Of a stretch of DNA of 64,000 nt, positions 6,492 to 13,979 are shown piece after piece. Position numbers and translations under genes: made by a program. The stretch covers positions 1 through 64,000 of the IMG/VR virus record IMGVR_UViG_3300025879_001499, one strand, 5' to 3'. Source of the DNA: a virus. Numbering within the stretch: the first letter of the stretch is position 1; the number at the start of each line of letters is the position of its first letter. Below the pieces are notes generated by a model, which was not told the origin of the DNA, searched no databases, and saw only the letters and a list, made by a program, of their open reading frames with translations.

Positions 6492-6577
6492 TACTACGGG
6501 CGGGAATCGAACCCGCACGAGCATTACTGCTCATCAGGGCTTAAACCTGACGTGTCTACCAATTCCACCACCATAGC
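6492..6577 (-). tRNA. tRNA-Leu (UAA)
   Basis: This is a class II tRNA with acceptor GCTATGG/CCGTAGT, D-arm GTGGTGGAATTGGTAGACAC, anticodon stem TCAGG/CCTGA with loop TTTAAGC (UAA), a long variable arm (TGAGCAGTAATGCTCG) and T-arm TGCGGGTTCGATTCCCGC. It is first in the cluster. Confidence 0.93.
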
Positions 6578-6639
6578 CTCATTCTTTCATTATTGGTATA
6601 CATCATTTCAAAGAACACTTCTATCTCTCTTTTACTTCG

Positions 6640-6671
6640 TAAAGATACGAAATAAATTTGATTCTCACAAG
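6640..6671 (-). promoter_or_regulatory. tRNA-cluster promoter, proximal copy
   Basis: On the minus strand TTG (6668-6670) lies 20 nt before TATCTTTA (6640-6647). The -7 box sits inside the perfect inverted repeat TTCGTA-TCTT-TACGAA, which the protein-gene promoters of the window lack. It could be an operator or a tRNA-specific variant. Confidence 0.6.
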
Positions 6672-6722
6672 CTTTATTTCAAATTATTTTGAGGTACGTT
6701 TACCTCTCTCTCATTTACTCCG

Positions 6723-6754
6723 TAAAGATACGAAATAATTTTAATATTACCAAA
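6723..6754 (-). promoter_or_regulatory. tRNA-cluster promoter, distal copy
   Basis: A second promoter has TTTG (6751-6754), a 20-nt spacer and TATCTTTA (6723-6730). It shows the same but imperfect inverted repeat (CGTA-TCTT-TACG). The two copies share about 25 bases of identical sequence around the -7 box, suggesting duplication for strong tRNA expression. Confidence 0.6.
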
Positions 6755-6776
6755 TGGTATAATAAGTATTTTTAAA

Positions 6777-7547
6777 TTATTTTTTAGAAAAGGTTACAGT
6801 TCGTAAGTCACCACCAGAGTGATATAATACAAATGAGTTAAATCCAAGCTTATCCATCCTATCTATAAATGATTTCTGAAAATCTTCAAATTCTTCATAG
6901 GTTTTATGGAATTCTGCAGCTAAACATCTAATTGATTGTAGGTTCTCATCAGTTATTGCTTCCAATACTTCAACCTCACCACCTTCGATATCTATCTTCA
7001 TAAAATCGATAGTGTTATCATACGCTTTGAATACTTCATTGATTCCAACAACGAATACTTTCTCCGAATGGATTTCATTTTTAGTATCCATCAGTTTATC
7101 TTGTGCTAACGTAGTTGCTCCACCTGTATTATTGTTTGATGTATGTATGGTAAATGTTTCTATTTTATTATCACCACCTACCGCATTCTTATGAGCTATA
7201 CACTTACTATCTAAATTTCTTACTAAACAATTGAATGTATTGGACATTGGTTCAAAACAAATAACCTTAGATGCACCTCTTTGAATCGCACGATGTGCAA
7301 ATACACCAATATTAGCCCCCAAATCCAATACAACATCATCTTCTTTTATATAACAATCATATCTCTCATAATCACATCCAATATCATTGTGGATGTAACT
7401 ATTGAAGTTTTCTTGCCATTGATAATTGTATGAATCGAACTCACCATTCACAAATTTCTCAAAAGTAAAGTGCTTTCCTTCTCTTTCTAAATCCCTTAAC
7501 TCAACCAATCCATCAGAATCAATTGTGTAAAACTTTTTTGTTCTCAT
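6777..7547 (-). CDS. FkbM-family SAM-dependent methyltransferase
   Basis: The 256-residue protein has the SAM-binding motif I VVLDLGANIGVFAH (about residues 72-85), motif II CFEPMSNTF and the family-typical FMKIDIEGGEVEVLEAI (about 182-198). FkbM enzymes O-methylate sugars or small metabolites. The gene directly follows a glycosyltransferase (7556-8563), so the likely substrate is a sugar in a phage- or host-surface glycan. The start at 7545-7547 has the usual AAGTT-ATG context, 8 bp after the upstream stop. Confidence 0.85.
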   Translation of the reverse strand: MRTKKFYTIDSDGLVELRDLEREGKHFTFEKFVNGEFDSYNYQWQENFNSYIHNDIGCDYERYDCYIKEDDVVLDLGANIGVFAHRAIQRGASKVICFEPMSNTFNCLVRNLDSKCIAHKNAVGGDNKIETFTIHTSNNNTGGATTLAQDKLMDTKNEIHSEKVFVVGINEVFKAYDNTIDFMKIDIEGGEVEVLEAITDENLQSIRCLAAEFHKTYEEFEDFQKSFIDRMDKLGFNSFVLYHSGGDLRTVTFSKK

Positions 7548-7555
7548 AACTTAAT

Positions 7556-8563
7556 TTAAAATTGTCTCCAATCAAACTTACCCAATGTAGGTTGTGGTGG
7601 GTTTAACACTTCATCTATTGCTGTGTTTATGTATTTAAAACGTTGTTTTAGTGGTTCACTCACACCATTGTTGTGATTACCTTCAACGTTTACATCTACC
7701 ACATTAGATAAATAATCTAGTCCAATAGGTCTTAGTTCCAAATCTACCTTTTCCCTAATTCTCATTATATCATCCCATAGAGTTGTACCATCAATAGTTC
7801 TACCATCGGTAATACTACCATCTTTATGCTCATGCTTCCTAACATAAGTGAGTACTCTTTTCAAACTTTGAAATCCCAATCCCAAATAATCCAATGAAGA
7901 TAAGAACTCCAAATCATCCACAAAGTTTGAAGTCATTGTAATCTTATCCGATACTTTAAGAACAGATGATGTTCTCATTATATATGGGTGAAATACACAC
8001 ATAATATTCAGCTTAGATGCATGTATTATAGATGTAATATGTTGTGGCTCATCATAGTAGTTTTGAGTAAATGTCCAAGGAGTATTCCAAGGTTTCTCAA
8101 CATAACCAGCCCATATATCCCTGCTTTTTGGAATATCCAATGGAGTTATGGTTGGCATTATTTCAGTTAACTCTTTACTTTTATCTTTAAATAATACAGA
8201 CGAACCATATGCAAAATCCAAATCAGGTGTTTCTGAAAACACTTTATCTATGAATGATAATGAATCAAAATCCAATAAATCATCATCATCCAATCGAATC
8301 ATAACTTCACCATTAGATACTTTGGGAGCAATCTTCCAACTCTCTTTAAATAAATGATATGAACCACCTGAATTAATATATGTTATAGTATGGGTTGGAA
8401 CTCTTTTTTTGAATTCATTTACCACCTTTTGGTTCTTTGGATTATCACCATCATCAAATACAATCACTTCCCAATCTTTGTGGGTTTGTAATTGTATTGA
8501 TACTAATGATTGTTCTAAGAAATCAGGCCTATTACAAGTTCTAACTATAACCGATATTTTCAT
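7556..8563 (-). CDS. Family 2-type glycosyltransferase
   Basis: The protein opens with KISVIVRTCNRPDFLEQSL, the GT-A start with a nucleotide-binding strand, and has VIVFDDGDNPKN and MIRLDDDDLLDFDS (DxD metal site) at about residue 90. The length of 335 fits GT2 with a C-terminal extension. It would transfer a sugar from a nucleotide-sugar donor in the cytoplasm, probably onto a surface glycan or modified base or protein. It lies immediately before the FkbM methyltransferase in the transcript and probably acts in the same modification. Confidence 0.85.
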   Translation of the reverse strand: MKISVIVRTCNRPDFLEQSLVSIQLQTHKDWEVIVFDDGDNPKNQKVVNEFKKRVPTHTITYINSGGSYHLFKESWKIAPKVSNGEVMIRLDDDDLLDFDSLSFIDKVFSETPDLDFAYGSSVLFKDKSKELTEIMPTITPLDIPKSRDIWAGYVEKPWNTPWTFTQNYYDEPQHITSIIHASKLNIMCVFHPYIMRTSSVLKVSDKITMTSNFVDDLEFLSSLDYLGLGFQSLKRVLTYVRKHEHKDGSITDGRTIDGTTLWDDIMRIREKVDLELRPIGLDYLSNVVDVNVEGNHNNGVSEPLKQRFKYINTAIDEVLNPPQPTLGKFDWRQF

Positions 8564-8567
8564 TTAC

Positions 8568-8735
8568 CTATTTTAGATTCATCATAGATGTAATCTCATC
8601 TATCAGCTTTTGTTCGTTTTCTTTACATTCACTTACATATTGTAAATCACCTTCATTAATTGCAGCCAATTTTTGCTCACCCCACCATTGGAGTTCATTC
8701 TGCATTTGTTCTACTTCTGAGTAATTCTTAATCAT
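8568..8735 (-). CDS. Small helical protein (55 aa)
   Basis: The product (MIKNYSEVEQMQNELQWWG...) is Glu/Gln-rich and helical. A longer frame reaches 8792 but lies inside the thioesterase gene, so the ATG at 8733-8735, which overlaps the thioesterase stop by a few bases, is preferred. It is 4 bp from the glycosyltransferase gene. Function unknown. Confidence 0.5.
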   Translation of the reverse strand: MIKNYSEVEQMQNELQWWGEQKLAAINEGDLQYVSECKENEQKLIDEITSMMNLK

Positions 8736-9135
8736 TACTATATTTTTTTCTAACCCTTTCCGAAATTGGTATAGGGTCATTGTTTTCATCAATTCTAACG
8801 AACTTTATGTTCGTAGATAGTATAACCGATTGTTGGCCAGAATACACATTATGTGCTCTAGCTTCTAAGTATAAGGTAAGTGAAGTATGACCTATATCAG
8901 CAACTCTACCATAAATCTTCAGAAGTTGTCCCTCTTTAGCAGGTTTCTTAAAGATACATTCATCAATTTTCACCGTTACCATTCGAGGTGTATCCGCTAT
9001 TTGAGTTGCCAAAGCGGCTCCAGCAGAATCAATCCATAGCATTAAATTTCCTCCAAATAGATTACCATGAAACCCCAAATCACTTTTCTTAACTGGGTGA
9101 GTACTAATTAGTTCAAAATCATCTATTACTTCCAT
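8728..9135 (-). CDS. Acyl-CoA thioesterase-like hot-dog protein
   Basis: About 135 residues with the hot-dog signature of the YciA/Acot family: HPVKKSDLGFHGNLFGGNLMLWIDSAGAALA, in which N/GG and D are the expected active-site surroundings. VTVKIDECIFKKP and a strand-rich C-terminal half (ARAHNVYSGQQSVIL) follow. The family hydrolyses acyl-CoA thioesters. A cytosolic acyl-CoA thioesterase is an uncommon phage cargo and may change host lipid pools. The ATG at 9133-9135 was preferred over a GTG six bases upstream; it overlaps the HNH gene end by 10 bp. Confidence 0.85.
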   Translation of the reverse strand: MEVIDDFELISTHPVKKSDLGFHGNLFGGNLMLWIDSAGAALATQIADTPRMVTVKIDECIFKKPAKEGQLLKIYGRVADIGHTSLTLYLEARAHNVYSGQQSVILSTNIKFVRIDENNDPIPISERVRKKYSND

Positions 9136-9806
9136 AACCACTTATATGTTTTTCTATGTTTAATTTGGGATATTTGGGCTTGGGATATATCATACTTTTC
9201 TGATATGATTCTATACCTAACTCCATCCTTAATCATCTTATCTATTTCCAATACAACCTCATCGGAGTGCTTAGCATTGTGTCTAGCTAATTTCTCTTTG
9301 GTTGATTCGCTCAATACCTTACCTTTATGAGCTTCGGATATTCTGCGCCTTACATCCTTTCTAAACTCACTATCTCTATCATATTCCTCTTCATAATATC
9401 TTCGAATACCAGCAATCCTAGCTTCAATATCTTCCTTTGTAGGTTTCTTACCTTTTTTTCTACCCAACTTAATAGCTTCAATTCGTTCTTTGGAATGTTT
9501 AATCCCCTTTAACTTATTACTAATCTTTTTTCTTTGCTCCAATGGTATTGTATACCCTCTTAACTCATCAGCTTCCTTACCCAACTTTCCAGCCAACATT
9601 CTTGCTGCTGCTAAGTCTTTCATATTACCAGTTTCAATATATTGTTTGGAATGTATTTCATAGTGTTCATCCAATGATACACACATTAAATTACTTAGTT
9701 CGTTGTTCTTACGATTTCCATCTTTGTGATGTATCTCATAGCTTCTACCTTTATCATCTTTAGGTATATCACCATAGGTAGATTCCCACAGTTTTCTATA
9801 ATTCAT
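9126..9806 (-). CDS. HNH homing endonuclease with NUMOD and HTH modules
   Basis: The N-terminal catalytic core contains YEIHHKDGNRKNNELSNL and DEHYEIH, the HNH beta-beta-alpha metal site of the HNH_3 type. The middle has NUMOD3-like repeats (KGIKHSKERIEAIKLGRKKG and RISEAHKGKVLSESTKEKLA), which contact DNA in the minor groove. The C-terminus (YRIISEKYDISQAQISQIK) is a helix-turn-helix. This is a free-standing homing nuclease of 226 residues; no intron is seen around it. Overlap with the thioesterase gene suggests insertion into an existing transcript. Confidence 0.88.
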   Translation of the reverse strand: MNYRKLWESTYGDIPKDDKGRSYEIHHKDGNRKNNELSNLMCVSLDEHYEIHSKQYIETGNMKDLAAARMLAGKLGKEADELRGYTIPLEQRKKISNKLKGIKHSKERIEAIKLGRKKGKKPTKEDIEARIAGIRRYYEEEYDRDSEFRKDVRRRISEAHKGKVLSESTKEKLARHNAKHSDEVVLEIDKMIKDGVRYRIISEKYDISQAQISQIKHRKTYKWLWK

Positions 9807-9881
9807 AATAAGTTATTTTATTATAAATATAAGAGTTTACCACCAAACATCAGTTTTCTACCAAATTATTTTAAGTATTTT

Positions 9882-10118
9882 TCAAGATACATCATCTAAA
9901 CTTACACCATTCTCCTGCATCAACTCAAAGAGTTTCTCTCTAGCCTCAACATACGCATCATACTTATCTGAATTGTATTCTTCATCAGACATATATTTGT
10001 ACTTCTTTCTCAACCATTGGTCCATCTGCCAACAAACATTCCACCAATCTGATGCTTTGGTTGCTAGTTTGAACTCTTGGTTATCTTCAGGTAGATTAAA
10101 AGTTAAAGTTGCTTTCAT
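9882..10118 (-). CDS. Conserved phage hypothetical protein (78 aa)
   Basis: The sequence KATLTFNLPEDNQEFKLA followed by WWNVCWQMDQWLRKKYKY is a pattern I recall from many phages (a short beta segment, then a helix that pairs with its own C-terminal part). It overlaps the upstream gene by 4 bp. Function unknown. Confidence 0.7.
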   Translation of the reverse strand: MKATLTFNLPEDNQEFKLATKASDWWNVCWQMDQWLRKKYKYMSDEEYNSDKYDAYVEAREKLFELMQENGVSLDDVS

Positions 10119-10399
10119 TTCTCTTTGGTGTTAAAGGTTTCTAATATATGCAGAGCAAAGTCTGCCATCATATCATAATGGTAGTGTGCATAGGTTTGTC
10201 CTTCACTACGATTAGACTGAACAAAGTCATCAGTCATAGATAGAATCTTGTCGTATGTATCAGTACCATATTCTGCTAATACTTTATCCCATTCCTCCTT
10301 CAGCACCTCTTTAGGTGTTGTTTCAACGATGTATGCCATCTCTTCACCAAAGTTCTTGAAATCTGCTTGTGGATTGTAATTTGGATTTACTTCACTCAT
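10115..10399 (-). CDS. Hypothetical acidic protein (94 aa)
   Basis: A helical, acidic protein containing TTPKEVLKEEWDKVLAEYG and a His/Tyr-rich patch (YAHYHYDMMADF). It overlaps both neighbours by 4 bp (ATGA type), indicating translational coupling. No family recognised. Confidence 0.6.
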   Translation of the reverse strand: MSEVNPNYNPQADFKNFGEEMAYIVETTPKEVLKEEWDKVLAEYGTDTYDKILSMTDDFVQSNRSEGQTYAHYHYDMMADFALHILETFNTKEK

Positions 10400-10566
10400 T
10401 TCTCTTTTGTTTTAGTTCTAAACCTAAACGGATAATACGGATAACTAGACATCCATTCTACGCCATACTTGTCTTTATAGAAGCAAACTTGTGTACCGCT
10501 TACAACATCTGTAAAAGAAGTTCTAAGAGTCCTCTTCATCGTGAACATACTGATTAGTCTTTTCAT
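10396..10566 (-). CDS. Small hypothetical protein (56 aa)
   Basis: ATG at 10564-10566 opens a 56-codon frame whose TGA overlaps the next ATG. The product is basic with a possible beta-rich centre (TSFTDVVSGTQVCFYKDKYG) and an aromatic C-terminus. The ATGA coupling supports it. Function unknown. Confidence 0.5.
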   Translation of the reverse strand: MKRLISMFTMKRTLRTSFTDVVSGTQVCFYKDKYGVEWMSSYPYYPFRFRTKTKEK

Positions 10567-10579
10567 TTCTCTTTGGTGT

Positions 10580-10975
10580 TTAACGTTTAACTCTATTTCT
10601 TAGACTGAACCAATTTGATATCGATAATGTCATAAATGTATAAGAAAGTATTGTTCCTACTATCCATAATCCAGCATATCTATGTTCAATTGATGTATAG
10701 ATACCCATTACTAATATACATAAACCCAAAAACCAAGCCAATACCCATCCAGTTAATGGGACTTTACTTATAACTTTTGATTCTAATTTTTGAACCCTCT
10801 CATCATGCACAACTCTACTAAGAGCATCTTGTAAATCCTTACCATATGCTGGTACTACTTCTGTAGTTCCATCGGTATTTTGGATAGTTATTTCATACTT
10901 TAGCCAACCATCGAACTTCTTACTTTCCTTTCTCAGTTCTACATGAATTGCTTTCCTCTTCATCTTCATCTTCAT
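10580..10975 (-). CDS. Membrane protein with two transmembrane helices (131 aa)
   Basis: A charged N-terminal domain of about 70 residues with strand-like segments (WLKYEITIQNTDGTTEVVPA) is followed by two hydrophobic helices (about 77-95 and 103-121) and a basic tail. It is probably an inner-membrane protein with both ends in the cytoplasm. No family recognised. Confidence 0.6.
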   Translation of the reverse strand: MKMKMKRKAIHVELRKESKKFDGWLKYEITIQNTDGTTEVVPAYGKDLQDALSRVVHDERVQKLESKVISKVPLTGWVLAWFLGLCILVMGIYTSIEHRYAGLWIVGTILSYTFMTLSISNWFSLRNRVKR

Positions 10976-10984
10976 CTTAATTTT

Positions 10985-11131
10985 CTATTCTACAATTTCC
11001 CAACTAAATGGGTTACGATTACGTTGATATTGTTCCATTGACCAATCAATATTATCAGTACTTAACTCAATGAGTTCAGGTTGAACATCATCGGCGTTTA
11101 AATAAGTTATTTTTACTTTATATTCTTTCAT
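10985..11131 (-). CDS. Small hypothetical protein (48 aa)
   Basis: ATG at 11129-11131 opens a 48-codon frame ending in TAG. It starts MKEYKVKITYLNADDVQPEL and looks like a small beta-alpha protein. It lies only about 6 nt after a full promoter -7 box (11137-11144), so its transcript would be nearly leaderless. Confidence 0.5.
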   Translation of the reverse strand: MKEYKVKITYLNADDVQPELIELSTDNIDWSMEQYQRNRNPFSWEIVE

Positions 11132-11136
11132 AGTTA

Positions 11137-11168
11137 CAAATATACGAATTATTTTTTACATTACCAAA
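11137..11168 (-). promoter_or_regulatory. Promoter with nearly leaderless start
   Basis: TTTG (11165-11168), a 20-nt spacer and TATATTTG (11137-11144) precede the ATG of 10985-11131 by only about 6 nt, so transcription should begin at or next to the start codon. Confidence 0.65.
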
Positions 11169-11730
11169 TTTCAAACCCACCACATTCTCTTAAAAATGAG
11201 ATAAAGTTATTAACATGTCTTAGAGGTGCTGAATGCGATGGTTGTACTATCGTGCCATCATCCATTATCACACTACCATATAGGATTGAACCATATGGAT
11301 ATTGTTCATTCAATACCTCATTGATTTCTTCACCTAAGAACTTACCATCCATACTTGCCCAACTTCCTAAGTTGAGGTAAATGGTATCTACTTCATCTTC
11401 CAGCTCAGTTTGAGTTTGGACAATCTCTTCCAAGGCTTCAGCCAATCGGTTACAATCTTCTTGATTGTCTAAACCAGCTCCATCATTAGAACCCCAATTA
11501 CTCAAATCAAATCCCAACTCATAATCATCATTGGCAAAATCCACCAACATTACAATAGGTCTCCATCCCCACCAATTGGAACGGAAGTAATCGCCGGGAT
11601 TTTCCTCTTCCCATTTATCCAAATGTTTGAAGAACATTTCTTTTTCTTCCTCATCAGTATCTTTCCAATTTGGATATTGAGGTTTTGGTGAACGAATAAT
11701 TGGATTTATTCCTGAAATATCTACTCCCAT
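11161..11730 (-). CDS. Conserved phage hypothetical protein (189 aa)
   Basis: The product starts MGVDISGINPIIRSPKP and contains YFRSNWWGWRPIVMLVDFA and GLDNQEDCNRLAEALEEIV, a set I recall from uncharacterised proteins in large phages and some bacteria. The Trp/Asn-rich centre is distinctive. The start has the AAGTT-ATG context, 4 bp after the SWIM gene's stop. Function unknown. Confidence 0.7.
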   Translation of the reverse strand: MGVDISGINPIIRSPKPQYPNWKDTDEEEKEMFFKHLDKWEEENPGDYFRSNWWGWRPIVMLVDFANDDYELGFDLSNWGSNDGAGLDNQEDCNRLAEALEEIVQTQTELEDEVDTIYLNLGSWASMDGKFLGEEINEVLNEQYPYGSILYGSVIMDDGTIVQPSHSAPLRHVNNFISFLRECGGFEIW

Positions 11731-11733
11731 AAC

Positions 11734-11919
11734 TTAAATTGCTAAATGTGTTAATTTTTCGTTTAATCTTTTCATATGTTTACAAGGTGCGAACTTACGA
11801 AACTCCCTTGCTTTACATTCACAATCTACGATTTTCCAATCGGTAACTGTTACGTTGTAGTAGGATAACTTACCAGTCTTTTTACTCCTACTTCCCATTT
11901 CTCTATATTTCCAAGTCAT
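11734..11919 (-). CDS. Small SWIM zinc-finger protein
   Basis: Within 61 residues the motif CECKAREFRKFAPCKHM gives the SWIM pattern CxC...CxH, which binds zinc and DNA or protein. The N-terminal half has strands (YYNVTVTDWKIVD). Free-standing SWIM proteins this small are typical of phages and may act as DNA-binding adaptors. It sits 2 bp from the upstream gene. Confidence 0.75.
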   Translation of the reverse strand: MTWKYREMGSRSKKTGKLSYYNVTVTDWKIVDCECKAREFRKFAPCKHMKRLNEKLTHLAI

Positions 11920-11920
11920 A

Positions 11921-12277
11921 TTAATCGAACCATTGTTTACGATTAGTCTTAATGTTCTTTATACCTTCATCTTTGTACTTAGGATTATCCTTTTCCATCT
12001 CATCAAATCGTTCTTTAATCTTTTCAAATGCGATTTGTTCGTTCTTCTTACCAATCTCATCAGCTCTCTTTAACTCTTCATCAGTAAGTTGTTTACCTTG
12101 CGTTGCGGCTGTTATGGATGCATATCGTTTAGTGTGGTATGAACTTAGCGGTTTACTGAATTGTTTCAGATACTCAGCTTTTTGGTCTAAGTAATCTAAG
12201 AAAGCATCAAAGTTTTCTTTACCTAACGTATCCAACTCCTCATCGGATAGTGGGTTGTTTGGGTCAAACTCTACCAT
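11921..12277 (-). CDS. Hypothetical helical protein (118 aa)
   Basis: An acidic N-terminus (FDPNNPLSDEELDTLGKENF) is followed by long charged helices. No domain recognised. It overlaps the upstream gene by 7 bp. Confidence 0.6.
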   Translation of the reverse strand: MVEFDPNNPLSDEELDTLGKENFDAFLDYLDQKAEYLKQFSKPLSSYHTKRYASITAATQGKQLTDEELKRADEIGKKNEQIAFEKIKERFDEMEKDNPKYKDEGIKNIKTNRKQWFD

Positions 12278-12543
12278 GCAGTTTCAACTAATCCAATTGA
12301 ACTTAACTCTGCTTTTACTTTCTTAGAACCTTTCGTAATAAGGTCAACAGCCATCACAGCTTCAATAACTGCTTGTGCTTTTTGTGGATTGATATACTTC
12401 TTACCAACTAAGTTTTTAACTCTAGCGGGAGCTTTATCAATCTGAACCATAGTTGGAAACTTATCGGTTCCAACAGGAATTACCGTTACATTTTTATAAC
12501 GAACTTTCTTTTCTAACTTTTCTACTGCTAATGGTGAACTCAT
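12271..12543 (-). CDS. Hypothetical protein (90 aa)
   Basis: A basic Lys/Val-rich protein with strand-like stretches (YKNVTVIPVGTDKFPTMVQI) and a helical C-terminal half. It might bind nucleic acid but has no diagnostic motif. It lies between the KOW-like gene and 11921-12277 in one transcript. Confidence 0.6.
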   Translation of the reverse strand: MSSPLAVEKLEKKVRYKNVTVIPVGTDKFPTMVQIDKAPARVKNLVGKKYINPQKAQAVIEAVMAVDLITKGSKKVKAELSSIGLVETAW

Positions 12544-12556
12544 ATCTTTTATAATT

Positions 12557-12829
12557 TTAAACGTTAACTGAAATCATATTCATAGGAACTGTGTAAGTTC
12601 CATATCCATTCAATACTTTTAGAACGGCCTTAGTTCGGTTGATTTTCTCAACTCTGAGTTGTTTACCACTCAACTTAGGGTGATTCACACTCACATTAGC
12701 CCCAACATAAAGGGATTCCTTCACATTAAGAGCAGTTTCACTCTTTTTAATCTTAATCACTTCAACTACTTTCTTATTTAAGATTCGTAGTTCTTCAATA
12801 CTCAATTTAGTTAATTCTGAATAATTCAT
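12557..12829 (-). CDS. KOW-like small protein (90 aa)
   Basis: The C-terminal half (VGANVSVNHPKLSGKQLRVEKINRTKAVLKV with YTVPMNMI) matches the small KOW/SH3-like barrel found in many short phage proteins. The N-terminus is helical (NYSELTKLSIEELRILNKKV). The ATG at 12827-12829 was chosen because the longer GTG-started frame passes through the conserved leader hairpin. KOW domains bind RNA or ribosome partners; the target here is unknown. Confidence 0.7.
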   Translation of the reverse strand: MNYSELTKLSIEELRILNKKVVEVIKIKKSETALNVKESLYVGANVSVNHPKLSGKQLRVEKINRTKAVLKVLNGYGTYTVPMNMISVNV

Positions 12830-12915
12830 TTTATTTGTTTTAAAGGGTTTAACACAGTGGGAACTCACCCACTCAATTACTATACTAACTTACGAAATTA
12901 ATTTGACATACACAA
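12830..12915 (-). promoter_or_regulatory. Promoter and structured leader
   Basis: TTG (12913-12915) is followed by TGTATGTCAA and, at 20 nt, TAAGTTAG (12885-12892). The leader then carries AATTGAGTGGG, a GTGGG/CCCAC hairpin (about 12858-12873) and GTTAAACCCTTTAAA before the ATG. Confidence 0.65.
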
Positions 12916-12927
12916 GCTTTTGTTGAA

Positions 12928-13044
12928 TTATTTTTCAACTTTTTTGTGTTTCTCTTTTCGAGTGTACTTCTTTTTGTTTTTGTAGATATTAGGACGGGTA
13001 GCCATCTTAATCTCTTCTTGCGTTACTATTATCTTCTTTATCAT
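12928..13044 (-). CDS. Small very basic protein (38 aa)
   Basis: The product contains KMATRPNIYKNKKKYTRKEK, a Lys/Arg/Tyr-rich sequence similar to short basic proteins I recall from other large phages. It should bind nucleic acid. It is monocistronic between two promoters (12885-12915 and 13064-13094). Confidence 0.55.
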   Translation of the reverse strand: MIKKIIVTQEEIKMATRPNIYKNKKKYTRKEKHKKVEK

Positions 13045-13063
13045 CTCTTTCTCAATTACAGTA

Positions 13064-13094
13064 CTAACATACGAAAAAGATTTGATATAAACAA
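13064..13094 (-). promoter_or_regulatory. Promoter for the small basic protein
   Basis: CTTG-TTTATATCAA (TTG at 13092-13094) and TATGTTAG (13064-13071) have a 20-nt spacer, followed by GTACTGTAATTGAG, the first part of the conserved leader but without its hairpin. The -33 region overlaps the end of 13096-13611. Confidence 0.6.
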
Positions 13095-13095
13095 G

Positions 13096-13611
13096 CTATT
13101 TCTTACTTTTTTTCCAAAGTTCGTAATCTTCTTCGTTTACTTTGTATCCCCAGTGGATTAAAGATTGTCTAGCTCCCAACGAATAGGATTCATCTGAGAT
13201 ATCACCACCTCTTTTATGAATCTGAGTGTAGATGTAGTTTCTCCATCTTCCAGTCTCACCACAAAAGTTTAACCATCTACGAATCTGCCTTTCATCATCC
13301 TCACATCTTCGACCCATATAGTATCTACAATACCATTGAAACCAACCACGAGGGTCTATTGGGTTTATCCAACCCATCTTTTCCCATTCTTCTTGTGATT
13401 GTCCGCATTTGGTTTTAAAGTAGTTTACCTTACGAAGATACTTCTTTGAGTAATAGAACTCAGTAGGTAATCCCTCAAACCAATCTGATGGGAACTCATT
13501 TACATCTATATCGATATTTCTATCAGTTGGATGAAAGTAAGTACCACCAAACGAACCCATTTGGATAATCTCTTTGGGTGTTAAGTTAGGTTTAAACAAT
13601 TCGTGCATCAT
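13096..13611 (-). CDS. Conserved uncharacterised protein with DPRGWFQWYCRYY motif
   Basis: The 171-residue protein contains NPIDPRGWFQWYCRYYMGRR, then DDERQIRRWLNFCG and a basic tail. I recall this Trp/Tyr/Arg-rich family from phages, giant viruses and some eukaryotes, always uncharacterised. Conserved Asp, Trp and Arg residues suggest an enzyme or a nucleic-acid binder. It overlaps the upstream gene by 20 bp. Confidence 0.75.
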   Translation of the reverse strand: MMHELFKPNLTPKEIIQMGSFGGTYFHPTDRNIDIDVNEFPSDWFEGLPTEFYYSKKYLRKVNYFKTKCGQSQEEWEKMGWINPIDPRGWFQWYCRYYMGRRCEDDERQIRRWLNFCGETGRWRNYIYTQIHKRGGDISDESYSLGARQSLIHWGYKVNEEDYELWKKSKK

Positions 13612-13792
13612 CTATTTTATCACATAAATAAAACATCCCATCCTTAGCTCTAAGGATAGTTTCACAATGATAGTTATCACATACCACTTTTGCCCCAAAC
13701 TCCTTTATAATAGGTTCAAATTGGGTTATAGGAAAGGTTCTCTTAACTATGTATAGCTCATCTCCAACTGGCAATACTTGCTTATTAAACAT
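13592..13792 (-). CDS. Hypothetical protein (66 aa)
   Basis: A short protein with alternating strand-like segments (LYIVKRTFPITQF, AKVVCDNYHCETILRAKDG). It has two Cys but no zinc motif. Overlaps with both neighbours (20 and 8 bp) support a coupled operon. Function unknown. Confidence 0.55.
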   Translation of the reverse strand: MFNKQVLPVGDELYIVKRTFPITQFEPIIKEFGAKVVCDNYHCETILRAKDGMFYLCDKIDDARIV

Positions 13793-13979
13793 ATCTTTTG
13801 AATCCTTTGATTTCTACTTTGTTAGATAAATCGATTATTGATTTGATTTCAGTTTCCTTTGTTTGAATCAAAGAACGAGTCATTGCTAACAACTCCAAAT
13901 CATATTCTTTATCAATCCAACGCATGAATAATTTGGTTAGGATTTTTGATTCAACTTTTTGTAGTAAGTTTTTAATCAT
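13785..13979 (-). CDS. Hypothetical helical protein (64 aa)
   Basis: Mostly helical with a basic amphipathic N-terminus (MIKNLLQKVESKILTKLFMR). The ATG overlaps the stop of the HExxH protein. Function unknown. Confidence 0.55.
   Translation of the reverse strand: MIKNLLQKVESKILTKLFMRWIDKEYDLELLAMTRSLIQTKETEIKSIIDLSNKVEIKGFKRYV

Noticed and set aside
9126-9806. Restriction enzyme partner of the methyltransferase at 29378-30697
   Set aside because: The NUMOD and HTH architecture fits a homing nuclease, and the genes are 20 kb apart.
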